Shown here one piece after another: positions 12,701 to 25,500 of a stretch of DNA of 64,000 bases. This stretch comes from Parascedosporium putredinis (Eukaryota > Ascomycota > Sordariomycetes > Microascales > Microascaceae). Location: assembly GCA_949357655.1 (NCBI GenBank), contig CASHTG010000002.1:744001-808000 (forward strand), read 5' to 3'. The notes beneath the pieces were generated by a model. The model was given only the letters and a program-made list of their open reading frames with translations. It did no database searches and was not told the origin of the DNA. Positions within the stretch are counted from its first letter, which is position 1; every line of letters starts with the position of its first letter. A program made the translations under genes and the position numbers.

Positions 12701-14500
12701 GCACTTTGATTTTCCTCTTGAGAATATCTTTGACGTAGTATGGGTGTCCTACGGTGGTGAAAGGCTCCAGCCCCCGAAAAAGAAATCTGCGTGTCTTGCT
12801 TGCCCCCTCCTTCACCTTTCTCTTTAGGACAAGCAATGGTTGTCTTTTCCTTGCTTTTGGCTTGTTTTCTTTTTCTTATTTTCTCCTTGACACTACTATT
12901 GTTCCCATTGTCTTTTCTGGAGGGATTTGTTGGCGCGCATTATTGCAAGACAAAATGCCACATACCCGACAGCTGCGGGGAAGGAGGTATCCAAGGAAGG
13001 GGGAAAAAGAAAAAGGAAAAAAAGAAAGAAAAGTAAAAGAGACAGAGGCAACAGGCGACTGGGGCACAAAAGCAACAAGCCTGGCCCGTTGATCGCCCTC
13101 AATCTCAATGAAGGGAAAGCCAGTCGCTCTCGAAAAGAACCTAGGCCCTGTTCGTTTCGCAAAGCTGAAAAGCGAACAACTCTGAGACTACTGGGAACCT
13201 TGTATCTGCACTCTCTTCACTCCCCACCGCCTGTAACACCTCGAAGATGGCTCACTACGACCCCTCTGGATTGCCAACTTTCCAAGGAAATACGGAGGCG
13301 GCCAACCCTAGATCCAAGATCAACTCAGACAAGGCAGCGTGCATGATGTGTGATGCGGAACTGGTCCCGGTGCCGGCATCAAAAGTGCAGGTGCCACATA
13401 CTGCACTTTTTTTTTTTGGTTTGGAGCGCAAGACGATGTTGTCGAAGGAAGGGAAAAGAAAGAAGAAGGATTGCCCGAGCAGACGGGGCTAGGGACTAGC
13501 AAAGGACAACAGGCATACGCTAAATAGATGTCGAGATGGGAGAGGCGGATGGGGGGACACAGATCAATTGATATCAGCCACAGCCAAGATCCACGATGGC
13601 GTTCCCCGGGAGGAATAGTGTGGGAAAGGAGTAAAAGAGAGAGAGAGAAAAGCAAAGAGACAAAGAGAGCCGTGGGTGATGCGTTTCCACTTCGGCATCC
13701 CAAAGAGATCTCCTTGGCGCGGGGGCGTGTTCGGCAGGCTACATGTACGTGAAAGAAGCAAAGACACGAACCCCGTCTCGTTTCAGGGGCTCTCTCTTTT
13801 TCGTGACGACTCACGCCGGTGACCTGCTGCCCCCAATCCTGCACTTGCAATCACTGGCGCCCTGGGCCGTGATGGAGCCCGCTAGCTCCCTCATCCCGAC
13901 ATGTACACTATGCGCAGCCCTTTCCCTTCCCTCCTTTCCGTCTTCCCCGGAAAGAGGCCTCGCTTTGCCTTGCGTCAGTCAGAAGGGGCTCGCGGCAAAA
14001 GCTCCGCGGGAGGGTTAGTCCGACTTGTCAGAAAGCCTCACAAACCATCGTGACGGAACAGCAGGGAACAGTCGCTATGTGCTAAACTTGTTAACGATAT
14101 CCATCCATCGATGAACTTGAAGGATTCTTAGAGTGGAGTGTCGGGGACGTGGGCGAATGGCCGGAAGGAATGTCACAGAGAATGCGTTCGAGGCAAAGTA
14201 TGGTTAACAAAGTATTGAATAATAATAAAAGTCTATGGATATGCAAAAGCATAGTTATTTCTTTTCCGATCCGCCCAGTCTTTTTAAACAATCCTTCCCA
14301 TGACTGTTAAGGAAAAAGAAAGAAAAGAAAAAAAAAGGAACACTAGGAAACAAGAGTGAACCCGCTCAAGGGCCGACGGAGAAAAGATACCCAGGTTCGC
14401 CGTAGATTGTTTCCCACATGCCCATGTGTCCACACAAAAAGAGAATCGCGAGAAAGAAAAGAAAAAGAAAGAGGCACCCAGCCCCGCCAGTTCTTCAGAG
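9701..14500. other. Gene-poor stretch, part 2
   Basis: No supported gene. Several strand-asymmetric tracts are present: T/C-rich at 10115-10160 and 12790-12900, and A/G-rich at 12990-13040, 13625-13665, 14309-14340 and 14447-14475. A short frame starting at ATG 13247 has a good start context but no recognised similarity and ends soon after a T12 run. Confidence 0.45.
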
Positions 14501-14996
14501 GCCTTGGCCACCATGGTGGTTGCCGAGGGAGGGAAACTCTGAGCTGGTCGTATGGGGAAGTGGGAGAGATACCTCTCTTGCGAGAGATATCACAGAGGAT
14601 GAGGGGGTATCTGATGAGTCTTGTCCTCGCCCGGTTGATCTTGAAAAGGAAAATAAATCAAAAGGAGAAACCAGAGTGTGAATCGTATTGCTCGAGAGAA
14701 ACCAGAAACCAGCCAAATTGTGGGAGGGAAGGAAACGTTTTAAAATGGAACCCATCTATTGTGTAACGCCGAAAACCAAATGAAGCCCACAGTCGAACAA
14801 TGTCAATCGTAAAAAAAGAAATCCTCCTCTTTGCTTTTCGCTGTATTCCCAATCTCCCGCGCTGCTGGGAAGCGTTTTGGCAGTGAGCCATATCATGTAT
14901 AAGATCGATTGGAAAGACGGATTAAAGGTCGTATCAGAAATGTTGACTGATCGAAGTTGAGAACGGTGAAGAAAAATAAGAGAATAAACGAGGCGC

Positions 14997-15350
14997 TTAA
15001 GTCGTACAGAGCAACAGTGGAAAGATGTCTATGAAGTACAGTCGCCTGAATGCCCGGCCATGGGAGATTATTCGGGAGAAGAACGGGATATTTTGGGAGA
15101 GCGCGAGAGCTATCGATGTGAACGAGAAGATGGTGAGCGCGGTGTCGGGCGATAGCATATCGGAGAGCATGGCGCGAGGGGTGCGGCGAGAGATAATGGT
15201 CGTCTCAGGCGAGACAGCGGTGTCGGGCCGCGTATCAGCCTTTGAATAGCTTATCGCGGCTTCGGCTTGGGGAGGCTTGGGAATTCCCGTGGTATCATAG
15301 GCCCCTCGCCCCATATTGGTCGGACTGGAAGTAGAGTCGCGGATGGACAT
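14997..15350 (-). CDS. Small hypothetical protein (weak call)
   Basis: A 117-codon reverse frame starts at an ATG in a good context (TTCACAATGTCC), just after a pyrimidine-rich leader. Codons are mostly GC-ending. The predicted product begins MSIRDSTSSPTNMGRGAYDT, is Ser/Thr/Pro-rich, and has a hydrophobic stretch near residues 70-90 (TIFSFTSIALALS). No domain is recognised. The MGRGAYD segment only loosely recalls the GRGGAGN motif of small fungal DUF3602 proteins. It may be a real small gene, an exon of a larger one, or chance. Confidence 0.3.
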   Translation of the reverse strand: MSIRDSTSSPTNMGRGAYDTTGIPKPPQAEAAISYSKADTRPDTAVSPETTIISRRTPRAMLSDMLSPDTALTIFSFTSIALALSQNIPFFSRIISHGRAFRRLYFIDIFPLLLCTT

Positions 15351-17156
15351 TGTGAAGGTAAAAGCTGAGATAGGAGTCTGAGTAAGAGTAGAAAATTTTG
15401 GTTAGCCATTGCCATCGACTGTTTTCCATTCGAAAAAAAGAAAAGAAACAAGAAAAACACATTTCCAAGGCCGCTGTGCGCTGCTTATAACAACATCATC
15501 TTCGATCAAGCCCTAGTCCCGCGGGTAGGAACACGCCGTGCGCTGGGCAGCAATGGGCCGTTGCCAAAGGGGCCCATGTGCCGAGACGCGCCCCAGTCGC
15601 ATGCGGTTTGGAGAAGCTGAGAAAGAAGCAAGACGAAGCCACAAGTCGCGGCGATGCAAATTCAGGACGGAAATGCCAACACATCACACAGCGACATGTT
15701 ACAGGAGCTCTGACTCACAATTATGGAACCCTTTCGAGGTGAACGTATAAGCGTCAAACCCCGTTGGAGGGACGGGGTTGTGGGCGCTGTGATTGGTCTC
15801 GCGATTTGGGGAGCGATGCAAGGAAGCCTTGCGATAGCACGACGAAGAGCGGTGACGTTCGCCCAAATCTGGCGGAAGCCCTGGAAGAAGTTGGCGGGCT
15901 GGGTATGGAGAAGCTCCGTTTGAGTTGAATGTGGCAGACGGCCTCGGGTGTACTATCTCTTATCGGTGCGGTTGCATGAGGGTGGACCGGCGAATGGGTT
16001 TTGGAGCCTGGCAACTTCGGCTGATACAGTACAAGGTGGTTGCTTTCGTGTGCTTGGGTCCTTGCGGCTTGTCCAAGTTTTTTGTGGTTTGAAAAAGAGC
16101 GCGAGCTGTTATTATTTCCCCGTTCCTTGTCCAAACAAGTCGTGGGTTTATTTTTGTCTAGTGCAGGTTGATCGAGAGAGCGATGTAAGGCACGTTGCAG
16201 GGCTGCAGCGGCAAGGCGACGACTGGCGAGAGAGGAAACGGCAAAGTGAAGACTGTTATACAAGAGAAGGAGTTGGAGTAGAGGAGGGAAGGAAAAAGGA
16301 GTGAAGTTATATTAGGATGGAATGGAGGGAAGATGAAGGGGAAGGGACGGGAAGATGGGAGACGGATATTATTATAAGAAACAAGCTAGCGAGCCTAAGC
16401 TATGCCAGACAAGAAAAGGGAGGGCTCATCAAAGGCAGAGAAAAAAGAAAGAAAGCGACAAAAAAACTTTTCATCTCAACCGCAACAGAGTGAGCAACCG
16501 CACGGGGTGGTAGGGGTTGATCCCATCAAATCAATGTTGGACTGGGACACCCGTTGGAGTGTACGAGACCTCCATCGCTGGGAGATTGAGAGAGTACCAA
16601 AAATTTGAGTTCCCGGAGCAAATAACGGGGGCGTGTTAGCAAGGGGGGTCGTTTTTAGAAAGGTACTTATACCAGATACAGGCATCTATGGCCCTTCTCT
16701 CCACCTTCAATCCCAGCTCCCGGTCAAGTCTCGTCCCCCTGGGTTCAAGAACGCTCCTTTCTAACTGGCACCCCCTTCTCAGGGGTGGCCCCCGGAAGGT
16801 ACAATCAAAAGGTACGATGTGTACTTGAGCTCGGTAGTACTTTGTGGTAAATGTCACTTATCGTGTTGTGTACTGTGCGGTACGCATGACGGCGACGCGA
16901 CTGGGGCGTGCCTGTGTAGTGTAGGCACCAAGTAATGAACGTCTAGCCTAGACACACTAGTCTCTCTACCCATCAAATCACCCCAGTGATCCAGATTGCA
17001 GACAACGGGATATAGTGTCAGTTCCACCTCTTCCGCCCGAATGAGGCCAGGGGCCCTTGAGAGGTTGGGAGAGCAATTGATCAAGGTTTGTTCGTTGGTC
17101 CGCGACAGGCTCCCGGCAAGCAAGTGGTCAAGAACAAGGACAAAGAAAACATTCCC

Positions 17157-17183
17157 TTCTTCTTCTTCTTCTTCTTCTTCTTC
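17157..17183. repeat. (TTC)9 microsatellite
   Basis: Nine perfect TTC units. They translate as poly-Ser or poly-Glu in overlapping frames, which explains the low-complexity ORFs there. Confidence 0.9.
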
Positions 17184-17459
17184 GGCTACGCACAAACCAC
17201 CAGACTCACTTCAGCGGATGCAAGGCGAGTGCCCGGCTCATGGTGCATTCCTGGCGAAGCATGCAGCAATGAGCTTGGGCACGTCACCGAACGATGTGAA
17301 CGTTCAGGGGCCAGAAGTACGAAGTATTCAGTGTGGAAACGGAACCTCTCAATTGATCAGTGCCACTGAGTACGTACCATTGGTCAATCAATTGTACAGT
17401 TTGGGGTGCTGTGGTTGTTTGAACCGTCAATCATGGCTTTCTGTACCGACAATGGCGTT

Positions 17460-17509
17460 TTCTTTTTTTTTCCTTTCTTTTTCCCCTTTCTTTATTATTT
17501 TCCTTTTCT
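17460..17509. repeat. Polypyrimidine tract
   Basis: About 50 nt of almost only T and C on the + strand, followed directly by ATG codons at 17512 and 17515. Such tracts often sit near fungal transcription starts, but no convincing protein follows (73 codons, no domain). Confidence 0.7.
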
Positions 17510-18700
17510 GAGTGATGGAGTTCGCTCCCTGGCCCATTGTTATACATGACCTTGCTCGTTTCCTTGTGCTGAAGGCTGCACTCGTATTTTATGCCAGGAC
17601 AAGGATCAATCCAACAGCGCTCTTGCTCTCAGGTACAGGGATGAGCTTGTTTCATACTTCGCCGGGCCATCGGGTCGCTCTATCCTCCTCCGAGCTACTG
17701 GGACCGAATAGCTACACTAGGGTGCTGGCTTAGCGGGTATCCACTCCTCTCTTGCCAACACAGAAAGAGGGTGGAAAAGAAAGGAAGCAGTGCTCCTTCC
17801 AAGGGCAGTTGATGCACCATCAGTTGATGAGCTGGCAGTTTGCAGCGCCTTTGGTGGACCCGTCAACGAGGAGAGACCTGGTCGCTGGTCTCGCTCGTTC
17901 TCGGTGAATGTGACCATACCGGCGATATCTGGAAAAAATTCTCGCCCGATGCACACCGTCACACCTTGACATACAGATGCTCCGCTGGACAGCCCTTTCT
18001 CTTTTGGCGTAAAAGCACGGTGCAGACGTTCCGGGACCTTGCCGCCAAAGACTAATGAAAATAGCAATGCTAATGTGCGATCAATACACATCAATCCAAG
18101 AAGAGAAGAACAAATTAAACCCAGGAAAAAGAAAAGAAGAAAAAAGTAGCGATTTCTGCCATTTTCTGTCAGGGTCGTCGTGGACGTCTTCAGATCCCAA
18201 GAAGAGGTTCCCCGAGATCATTAATTGCAGGATCGTGCTCAGTTGGAGCCTTCTCCTCGATCCCCGCCTTTTTTGAGCAAAAGAGCACTGAGTGTGTGTG
18301 ATTGTCTCTTCTTCCGGTCAATCGTAGACATCGAATCGTAATTACCACTCATCTCTCGGTTGCCGCTTCCGTCCGTCTCATGTTTTTCAATGCCAATCCT
18401 AGTGGGTCGGTAGGGACTGATATGATTTGCGACGCTATAAAACCAAGTTGATGCCTGATGAAGAGAAGAAAAAGAAAAAGAAAACGAGAGTGAGAGTGAG
18501 AGAGAGGCAAAAGGCCAACAAGCACGACCAATACGGTCATCTTGATCGTCCCTTGGATGCCGGAAAGGGCTCAACGTCAAACTCGGGACGGCCCCAGGAT
18601 GATTGGCCCCCTTCGTCAATCGTCGTCCGATTGCATCCATAGAGCGGTTTCTATTGCCACTTGCGTATCCTCTCAAACGCCTCAGCAAACAAAAGCGTCT

Positions 18701-21480
18701 CCCTCGCCCTTTCACACACTCAATCCGAGATGCGCTAATCCGGGGAGCACCCGGAAATCGGGACGCCGGAACCAGATGATGAATTTCTGTACCCCATGCC
18801 TCGGCTCGAGCTAGTGGGAATCTGTCAACCCGTCTCGTCTGCCACTCCACCATCTACACTAGACTGTTACGACAAAGATGGTACAGGCCAAAAGGCTCAA
18901 TCGGGCTTAGCAAGTGGAAGCTGCCACCCGTTATCTTCCCTTCCCTTCCCATTCTAATCCTCTTGCGTGAGGCTGGTGCGAAGCAGGTGAAGTGAAACGG
19001 ATCAAACGGGTCAAGTCCCTCCAAGAATGCTAGAGGATCGAACGGAGTTGCTGATAAGGGAAGGAGCACTGGAGGCGGGGAGGAGATACGACGAAACGGG
19101 AAGCAACAGAAGGGGGTGCGTCCGTTTGCAATGCTCCGAGTGAGAGCGGACTGCAGAATCTCTAGGCCTCTGATCAACTCCTCAGTTCAAGTTCTATTAA
19201 TAATTTGGGCAGTGCGCCTCATCTCAGGCCTAGAGGGAATCAATGCCAAAGCTGAAGTCAAATGATGTGAGATTCAAGCTGGCGGGTCAAAATAAGAAAA
19301 GAAAAGAAAAGAAGAAGAAAAAGATCATTAAGGTCCTGGGTGGAATATCTCCTTGGTCTTGAGAAAGCGAATCGCTTGGATCAGCTCGGGACGGAGATTG
19401 AGCTGAGCCTGGTCATCAATATTCACGGCAACATAGCCCCATGGAATTCTCGCGTTTCGTTGGTCCACGTCTCAGACTAGCACCATGGCTCAGTCACTCG
19501 CAAGTACAAGTATCAGCCTCTTGATTTGTATCATCCTATCAATGGCAGGAGCGAGCTTCGATTTTACTTCGAAATGCCCTCAGGGGCTTTCCAGGTTACC
19601 CGACCAGATGGCTGAGCCTCGAACAAGGTAACAAGGGAAGGGTGCAACACGCAAAAGGATAATATTAGCTCCAATCCCAGAATCAGCTTCCACCAAGATG
19701 CCGGCCTCCACAGAGATCAAGATGACGAGCAAGCTAGGAGATCCCGACCCAATGGGTTGGAGCTCTTTCTCGAATCACCCTCTCGCCAGTGCCAGCTAGG
19801 ACCACGCTTGAAATTCTCGCCCAGGGTCCCCAAACGCTCAATCAACGTGACTTGTGAGGTTCAGAGAACTTTGAAGGGGGTCACAATGGTATCTTTTTCC
19901 TCAAGATTGGGACCCACAAAGGACAATGAGTTAGGACAGGCGATCGATGAGGTGCCTGTAAATATCCATGTAGAGAGGAGTCCCCGTGGTTGGCTGTCGT
20001 CCACCCGACACCCGACGATGGGGCCTTTTGCCCACTCCCAGAGGCGTCAGGCATCTATTATCTCTTCATCAACAAAAATCAATTGCAGGGAATTACAGGG
20101 AAGGATTCCCGTCCCATGGTTTTGGGTCGGAGAAGGGAAGGGGCGCGATTCTCGAACAAGCTCGTACCGATGAAGTGTAGTTGAGCATGGTTGGGGCATG
20201 GTTGGGGAGGGAGTCTGAAGTGATGCAAGTGGGGGAACGCAAGGGCATCGCTTGGGGTAACGGATCCGATGCATGGGCATCCAAGCGTTATTATCTCAAA
20301 CCCAGGAATGTGGTGATAATATGGCTTCTCAGAGCTATTATTATTACGATGTGAACGTGAAGCTACTTGTACGACGTGGGGTTTATATTGGCAGAGTGGG
20401 ATGGATGGTGGAGCAGACGAGCACCTGAGGCACTTGAGAGAAGTGGCTTTTCAACGGGTGAGGGCTTGTTGACCAGGTTAAAGAGCAAAGGTGCTGAACG
20501 AGCTAGGAACCGCATGCAGGGTTCCGGCGACTTTTGTGGGCGCCACATGTCAGGGGCTGGTGAGAGGGCTGAAAGAAGGGGGATTTTGGTATCCCAGCCT
20601 CGAGAGAGAAAAAAAAAAACCTACATCAATTGTTGATCCAAGTGTTCCAGTATCAGAGGCTTCGATCGTTCTGTCACTTGAGAAGAGGTGGATCCCTGCT
20701 GGGTTGCCAAGGTCTCGGTGCTGACAGGCGCGGTGGGTGTCGATGCATCCATGGGCCATGCATGGATGTATTACTCGGCCTCGAATCCACTCTGTGATCA
20801 ACTGAAAGTGGACTTTTTTGAGGGCAAACTTCCAGAAAGAGAAAGAGGACTGTGATCCCCTAGCTTCCCGAAGCCACGTCCCAAAGAATCGCCGACGGAC
20901 CCATCGATGCCTCAAAGGCTGGCCACCTGGCTTGCCATTCGGTCGGTCGCACCCCTGGCAGGGTTACTTTGCATCGAGCACCCACCCCTGGAAAAGAAGA
21001 GAAAAAAAGGAGAGACATCGACCTCTTTCGCTTGCCACCCTTGCTCGCCCCGTCTACCACTCCATCCCAGATGCCATCTCTCCTGCCCTGCCACGAGGGA
21101 GAGAACCTTCGTTCTGGGAACACCAGGCGCTCGAGACGCATGGGCGCTGACCGGCGCATTTCCGGTCCAGTCTGAGCTTCGCGTCGGGCATCGAGGCGAG
21201 CAGGAAGGGGAGTCCGCGGCAGTGGCCTCAGGAGCCGGTGTTGATCAACCCTGCTCTGCTCATGGGGGCCATACGCCCCTGGCTAGCGAATTCGTACGAG
21301 CAGCACGAGCACCATCACTGGTTGATCTGGCTTGGAAAGGGACCACCGGGGACAGCATGATTATCACGCCCCAACCGCCGCTGCCGAGCGGCGGAACCAC
21401 ATCCATCATCCACTCATCCCATAAATTCGATTCGACTGGGTTGAAACAAGGTATCTTTCAGTCGATCCGGTCATGCTCTC
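18701..21480. other. Gene-poor stretch, part 4
   Basis: No gene is called. Between about 19330 and 20180 both strands carry several short open frames with fairly good codon use that are separated by frame changes. This might be a badly indel-affected gene, but I recognise no family and the strand is ambiguous. An AAAAG-type purine run is at 19294-19321. Confidence 0.4.
18739..18755. promoter_or_regulatory. Inverted repeat TCCGGG-N5-CCCGGA
   Basis: Two 6-bp inverted arms with a 5-bp spacer, followed by further CGG/CCG triplets up to 18768. Inverted CGG triplets are the usual half-sites of Zn2Cys6 fungal regulators. No downstream gene is identified, so the role is a guess. Confidence 0.25.
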
Positions 21481-21492
21481 TGCTCCTTTGGT

Positions 21493-21551
21493 GTTTTTTT
21501 TTCTCTCTCTCTCTTTTTCCCTTGTTTTTTTCTTCTTTTTCTTTCTTTCTT
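21493..21551. repeat. Polypyrimidine tract
   Basis: About 60 nt of T/C with a CT dinucleotide core. An ATG at 21560 opens a 35-codon frame that ends at 21667. There is no recognised similarity. Confidence 0.7.
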
Positions 21552-22549
21552 GCATCATTATGTCTTTTTCGTCGCGCGCAAAAAAGGGAGAGAGGGTGAA
21601 AATAAAGGTGATACCTGCAGAGACGTGCGAGGTTGAGAAACAGGGAAACGAAGACGAAGAGGTTTAGGATCGTATCTTGTGATTCGCTCGGGAGTAGAAG
21701 CCCATTCAGGCAGTCCCTTTGCAAAATCCCAGCGCCTGGACCAAGATCTTCATGCCATTTCTTGATGTTGCCGATAGGGGCAGAGTCCAGAAATACTTGA
21801 CGCAAATGCACTGACGGGTCCCAAACGCCAGAGATTCGTACTGTGGGAGGGAAATGATGACTCCAAACACCCGCCCACTCATACGAAACCGGCATGAAGC
21901 CTGATGCTTGCACGCCGGCCGGTGTAGGCTCGGTCAGGCTCTGGCTCATGTTCATCGAAGGTCGAGCGGCACCGCCAACACACACCCCTGGCCACCAAGG
22001 AGTTTCTGGCCGCCAGCCTGCTACACGTTTAGAAGTTGTTCGCAGCTCGCCACCGGGCCCCAACAAATCCTCTCAGGCACTGCTCAGACAGAAAGTCGTG
22101 TCACGATATCCTCCCTCTAATAATAAGCTTCCCTTCTAGGATCACCAACCCATGAGCCGGCCCCCGAATGCCGGGGCCACGGTTGCTGCTTGACGAACCG
22201 GCGAAGAAGGCTCCGTGGGTACAAGTGGACGGCGTCGTCGAGTCGACAATTTGCCCAAGACTTATTGGGCTACTAACATGCACTCAGCGTGTGCAAACGG
22301 GGTCAGGCGAACTTTATGATCAGGCATCTATCATGCTAGGTGTGATGGGCTGATATGTATCGTGCGCGTTTGCTCAGAACAAGATGTCGACTTTTGCATC
22401 AGCTCTCCCCTCGCCCCTTCACGCAAGGTCATGGTCATAGCAATAATACAAGTACCAAAACAAGGAGCCCTTAGAACTTCTCGAAGGCGTCGTCTCCTAG
22501 GTGGCACTACTAACTCTTGATCCAAGTTGATGGGTTACGTAGCTCTCGC

Positions 22550-22574
22550 ACGCACGTACGCACGTACGCACGCA
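22550..22574. repeat. Short ACGCACGT tandem repeat
   Basis: Alternating ACGC/ACGT units run for about 25 bp. The purine-pyrimidine alternation is the only notable property. Confidence 0.6.
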
Positions 22575-25500
22575 ATTAACCTACCCCAAGCGCTCTGAGG
22601 GATGAAATGCAAAGTTCCACCTGGGCTGGGCCGAAAATGTTCTCCAGTCGCTGCATGGAACTCTTCTAGAAGAGGCAATCAGAGTTCATTGGCGTTCAGA
22701 AAGGCAAAGCTCCCGTGTAAGTGCCCGACCCGCCTTGCACTTTCCAAGAGTCCATGCGACTGGTGGCGGTACTCAGTGCGCAAGGTTATACACACGGAAT
22801 ACATCAATATCCTAAATGAGATGGGATGATGAGAACCAAGTCCGGAAGAGGAATGAGCAGATCCGTCAAACGAATCGGAACACGTTTTCGTGCTCTGGAG
22901 GAATACTTGGAGTACGCCCCCTTTTCTTGTCCCCTTCTTTGACCATTTCATTTCCTCGCAAATCCTGGAACCAGGAGCAGGTTACGCGAGACGCCCAAGA
23001 CCTCGCCGGACAACGCTCAGCGCCCTGGTACCTCGGTACCCTCATCCACAGACCTCGTCGCGTTGTCCAGCAATGGTTGGGTTTCGCCGAGATCGTTACG
23101 AGACTCAGGAGACCCCTTCAGGGCCACCTCAATGCCCTCCCATAACAAAAATGAAAGAAAGAAGAAATCGTACGTGAAGGAGACCCCTTGCGTGACGACG
23201 ATACTAATGGTGGTGACTCGACTCACGACGCCTCATTCTTGTTCCTGGCCTGGCACGTGCTTGCCATGGACTAGTGCAGTTCGTGTGACCCTAGCCTAGT
23301 TTTGCCTCGATGAGTGAGTGGCGTTCCTGCAGGAGCCGTCGAAGGAAAGAACGCCAAATGGAAAATGGGCGGGAACATGTTGGCAAATCTCCTCTCAGGC
23401 CCAAATTTTTTTCTCTTTGGAGATTTGGAGACCAGGCACCTTTGGGGCTTATCCATCTTTAGGCCCGGTCGATCCAGGGCCTGGCTCGGCCCATCGTCAA
23501 GGCACCATCCCTAACGAGTAGAAGGGTCGCCGCGATGTCTCCACCGTGGAGAGGAAAGACACCAAGAGTGCGACACAGGCTTTTCCCTTCCATTTTGATG
23601 AAACAGGGCCGATCAACGTCAGCCATGAACAAAACCCAGCCTGTGAAGAGCTCTCGGCCAATACCACGTCGGTCACCTTCCAATCGATCACCTTGAGACT
23701 CTGGACCAGGTCGGCTGAATTGGGAACGGGAAAACTTGAACCGCCCCATCAACCCCAGACTTGGCAGGGTATGTGCTCCAATGAAGAGGCACACCACGCT
23801 GGCGGCACGAAGATGAGAGGTAGGTGAGACAAAGAGAGAAAAACCACCCAAGCTCTCCCAGCATCCAATAGTGGCCAGATCCTGTCGCCCCTTTTCTCCC
23901 AACACCGAACGATCTTTCGAGGTTCGCAGGTACCAAAAATCATGTGATGACCCGACCTCAAATAAGCTTATGTTTACAATATCATCTTCACCTTACGAAG
24001 CTGCTTGAATACTCAAAATAGTTACGAGGCGGTTTGAAGGGTTACTTGGAGAATCTCGAGGTGTTATTTCGATTCATCAACCTGGCCTAGGCAACAAATT
24101 AGTCCACGCTGTCCTCCCACACCACTCCACGTCAAGTGGAGTCATGACCGCGTTCACGTCGGCTCGGCAGTACCTGTACATCCACGGATACGCATCAGGG
24201 TATTATTTGCCCTCCATCTCTTGCTCTGGTTGTCTGGATAATACTGCAGTAGAATCGACTTTTCTCAAGGATGGTGCCAAGGACAAAGAGCCTCTCCATC
24301 CTCTCCCTCCACGGCGGCTTGCCTCCCGTCTTTGATACCTTTCAGTCCACGGCCGTCTCCATACTCGTTGCGACAGGAACATGAGCACGCAGGGGCTAAA
24401 TGGGAGCGGGCCTTGCCAGGCCCTCTCGCGAACTAACTCAAGTTGGAAGTGTGATCGGTGCCAGTTTAAAACCGGCCTCGTCCCACTCTCATTTCCATCG
24501 CCGGTCCAGACGGGTAGGTCCCGGTAGCATGTGTCTCCTTGAGCATTCTGACCCAACCGTGGGGCCGCCCTTGTCATTCTCGCGTGATATTCACCCTCAA
24601 TCTCGGCGCCCAAGGCCAGCTAGAGCCTCTCCATTAGGGTCCAAGTCGATGAACTGTCAACGAAAGCAATGGGTACGATCTAAAAGGCCACGATCATGAT
24701 GTTCACTCAGGTTATTACTACCTGTAGTAGCGAATCTTACTTGACGACCGAAGGAAAGGAGATTCAGGCGCCTCTCGCAACCCTCGTCCATGACAGTGGA
24801 ACGTATTTCCGTCCCGGCCACTCGGTTCGTAATTAGCTGGAATACCACAAGTAGAGAGCAGCAGAGGAGGCCGTCTAAACTCATACACCCTGTCAAGATG
24901 GAAAATCCAAAAACGGGCAAGATTGAATTCACGATGAAGAGCCACCAAGGGCACTTGGGCACGTACTTCGTAGCTAGCCTTGGCAAGCACCTTCCCCAGT
25001 GCTAAAGTTCCCGATCACATTAGTTGAAAGTGTGCATCTTGGCTTACGGTGAAGAGAACAGCACGGGCGAGCAATCCTAATCCACCTATCGGAATAGTCC
25101 TGGGGGCAAATTTAGGGGCTCTTTCCCCAGCAAGTCCCCGCCCCCTCCTTTATTCTAGTGCCGTTAATGGAGGACAGATTGACAATCAAAGGCGAGACAC
25201 TAACAACGAATGACGAACTAGACGGTATCTCCTCCCCGTTTGCGCAAGGATCGCTGGATTTAGTGCCACGCGCTCCTCAGCTTCCAGAAGCGTATCGCTA
25301 AAATGACCAAATCTACTTCTAGCGACCCGGGTGGGTAAGCCACAACGAACCTCGACAGCGAACATTATCACTTTTTTCTTTTCAAACGGGGCAAAGAAGC
25401 AATTGATTGCGATCTGTGTTTGACACACTCCGCTCCACCGCACTACACCAAATCGTTCTCATGATGCGAAAGGCTCCGCTTTGGGCAGGATGCGTTTGAG

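Larger units (their letters stand above)
15351..18700. other. Gene-poor stretch, part 3
   Basis: No supported gene. It contains the (TTC)9 microsatellite at 17157-17183 and a T/C tract at 17460-17509. The reverse frames at 15754-16263 and 16854-17195 have low-complexity or unremarkable translations. Confidence 0.45.

Noticed and set aside
13247..13492. Forward frame beginning MAHYDPSGLPTFQG
   Set aside because: Good start context, but only about 45 plausible residues before a T12 run and low-complexity sequence; no similarity recognised.
15754..16263. 169-codon reverse frame
   Set aside because: No domain, unremarkable composition, no continuity with the small frame at 14997-15350.
18239..18853. 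204-codon reverse frame beginning MVEWQTRRVDR
   Set aside because: The start resembles frames that overlap tRNA genes, but no cloverleaf fits the DNA. The rest is Ser/Leu/Phe low complexity from a purine run.
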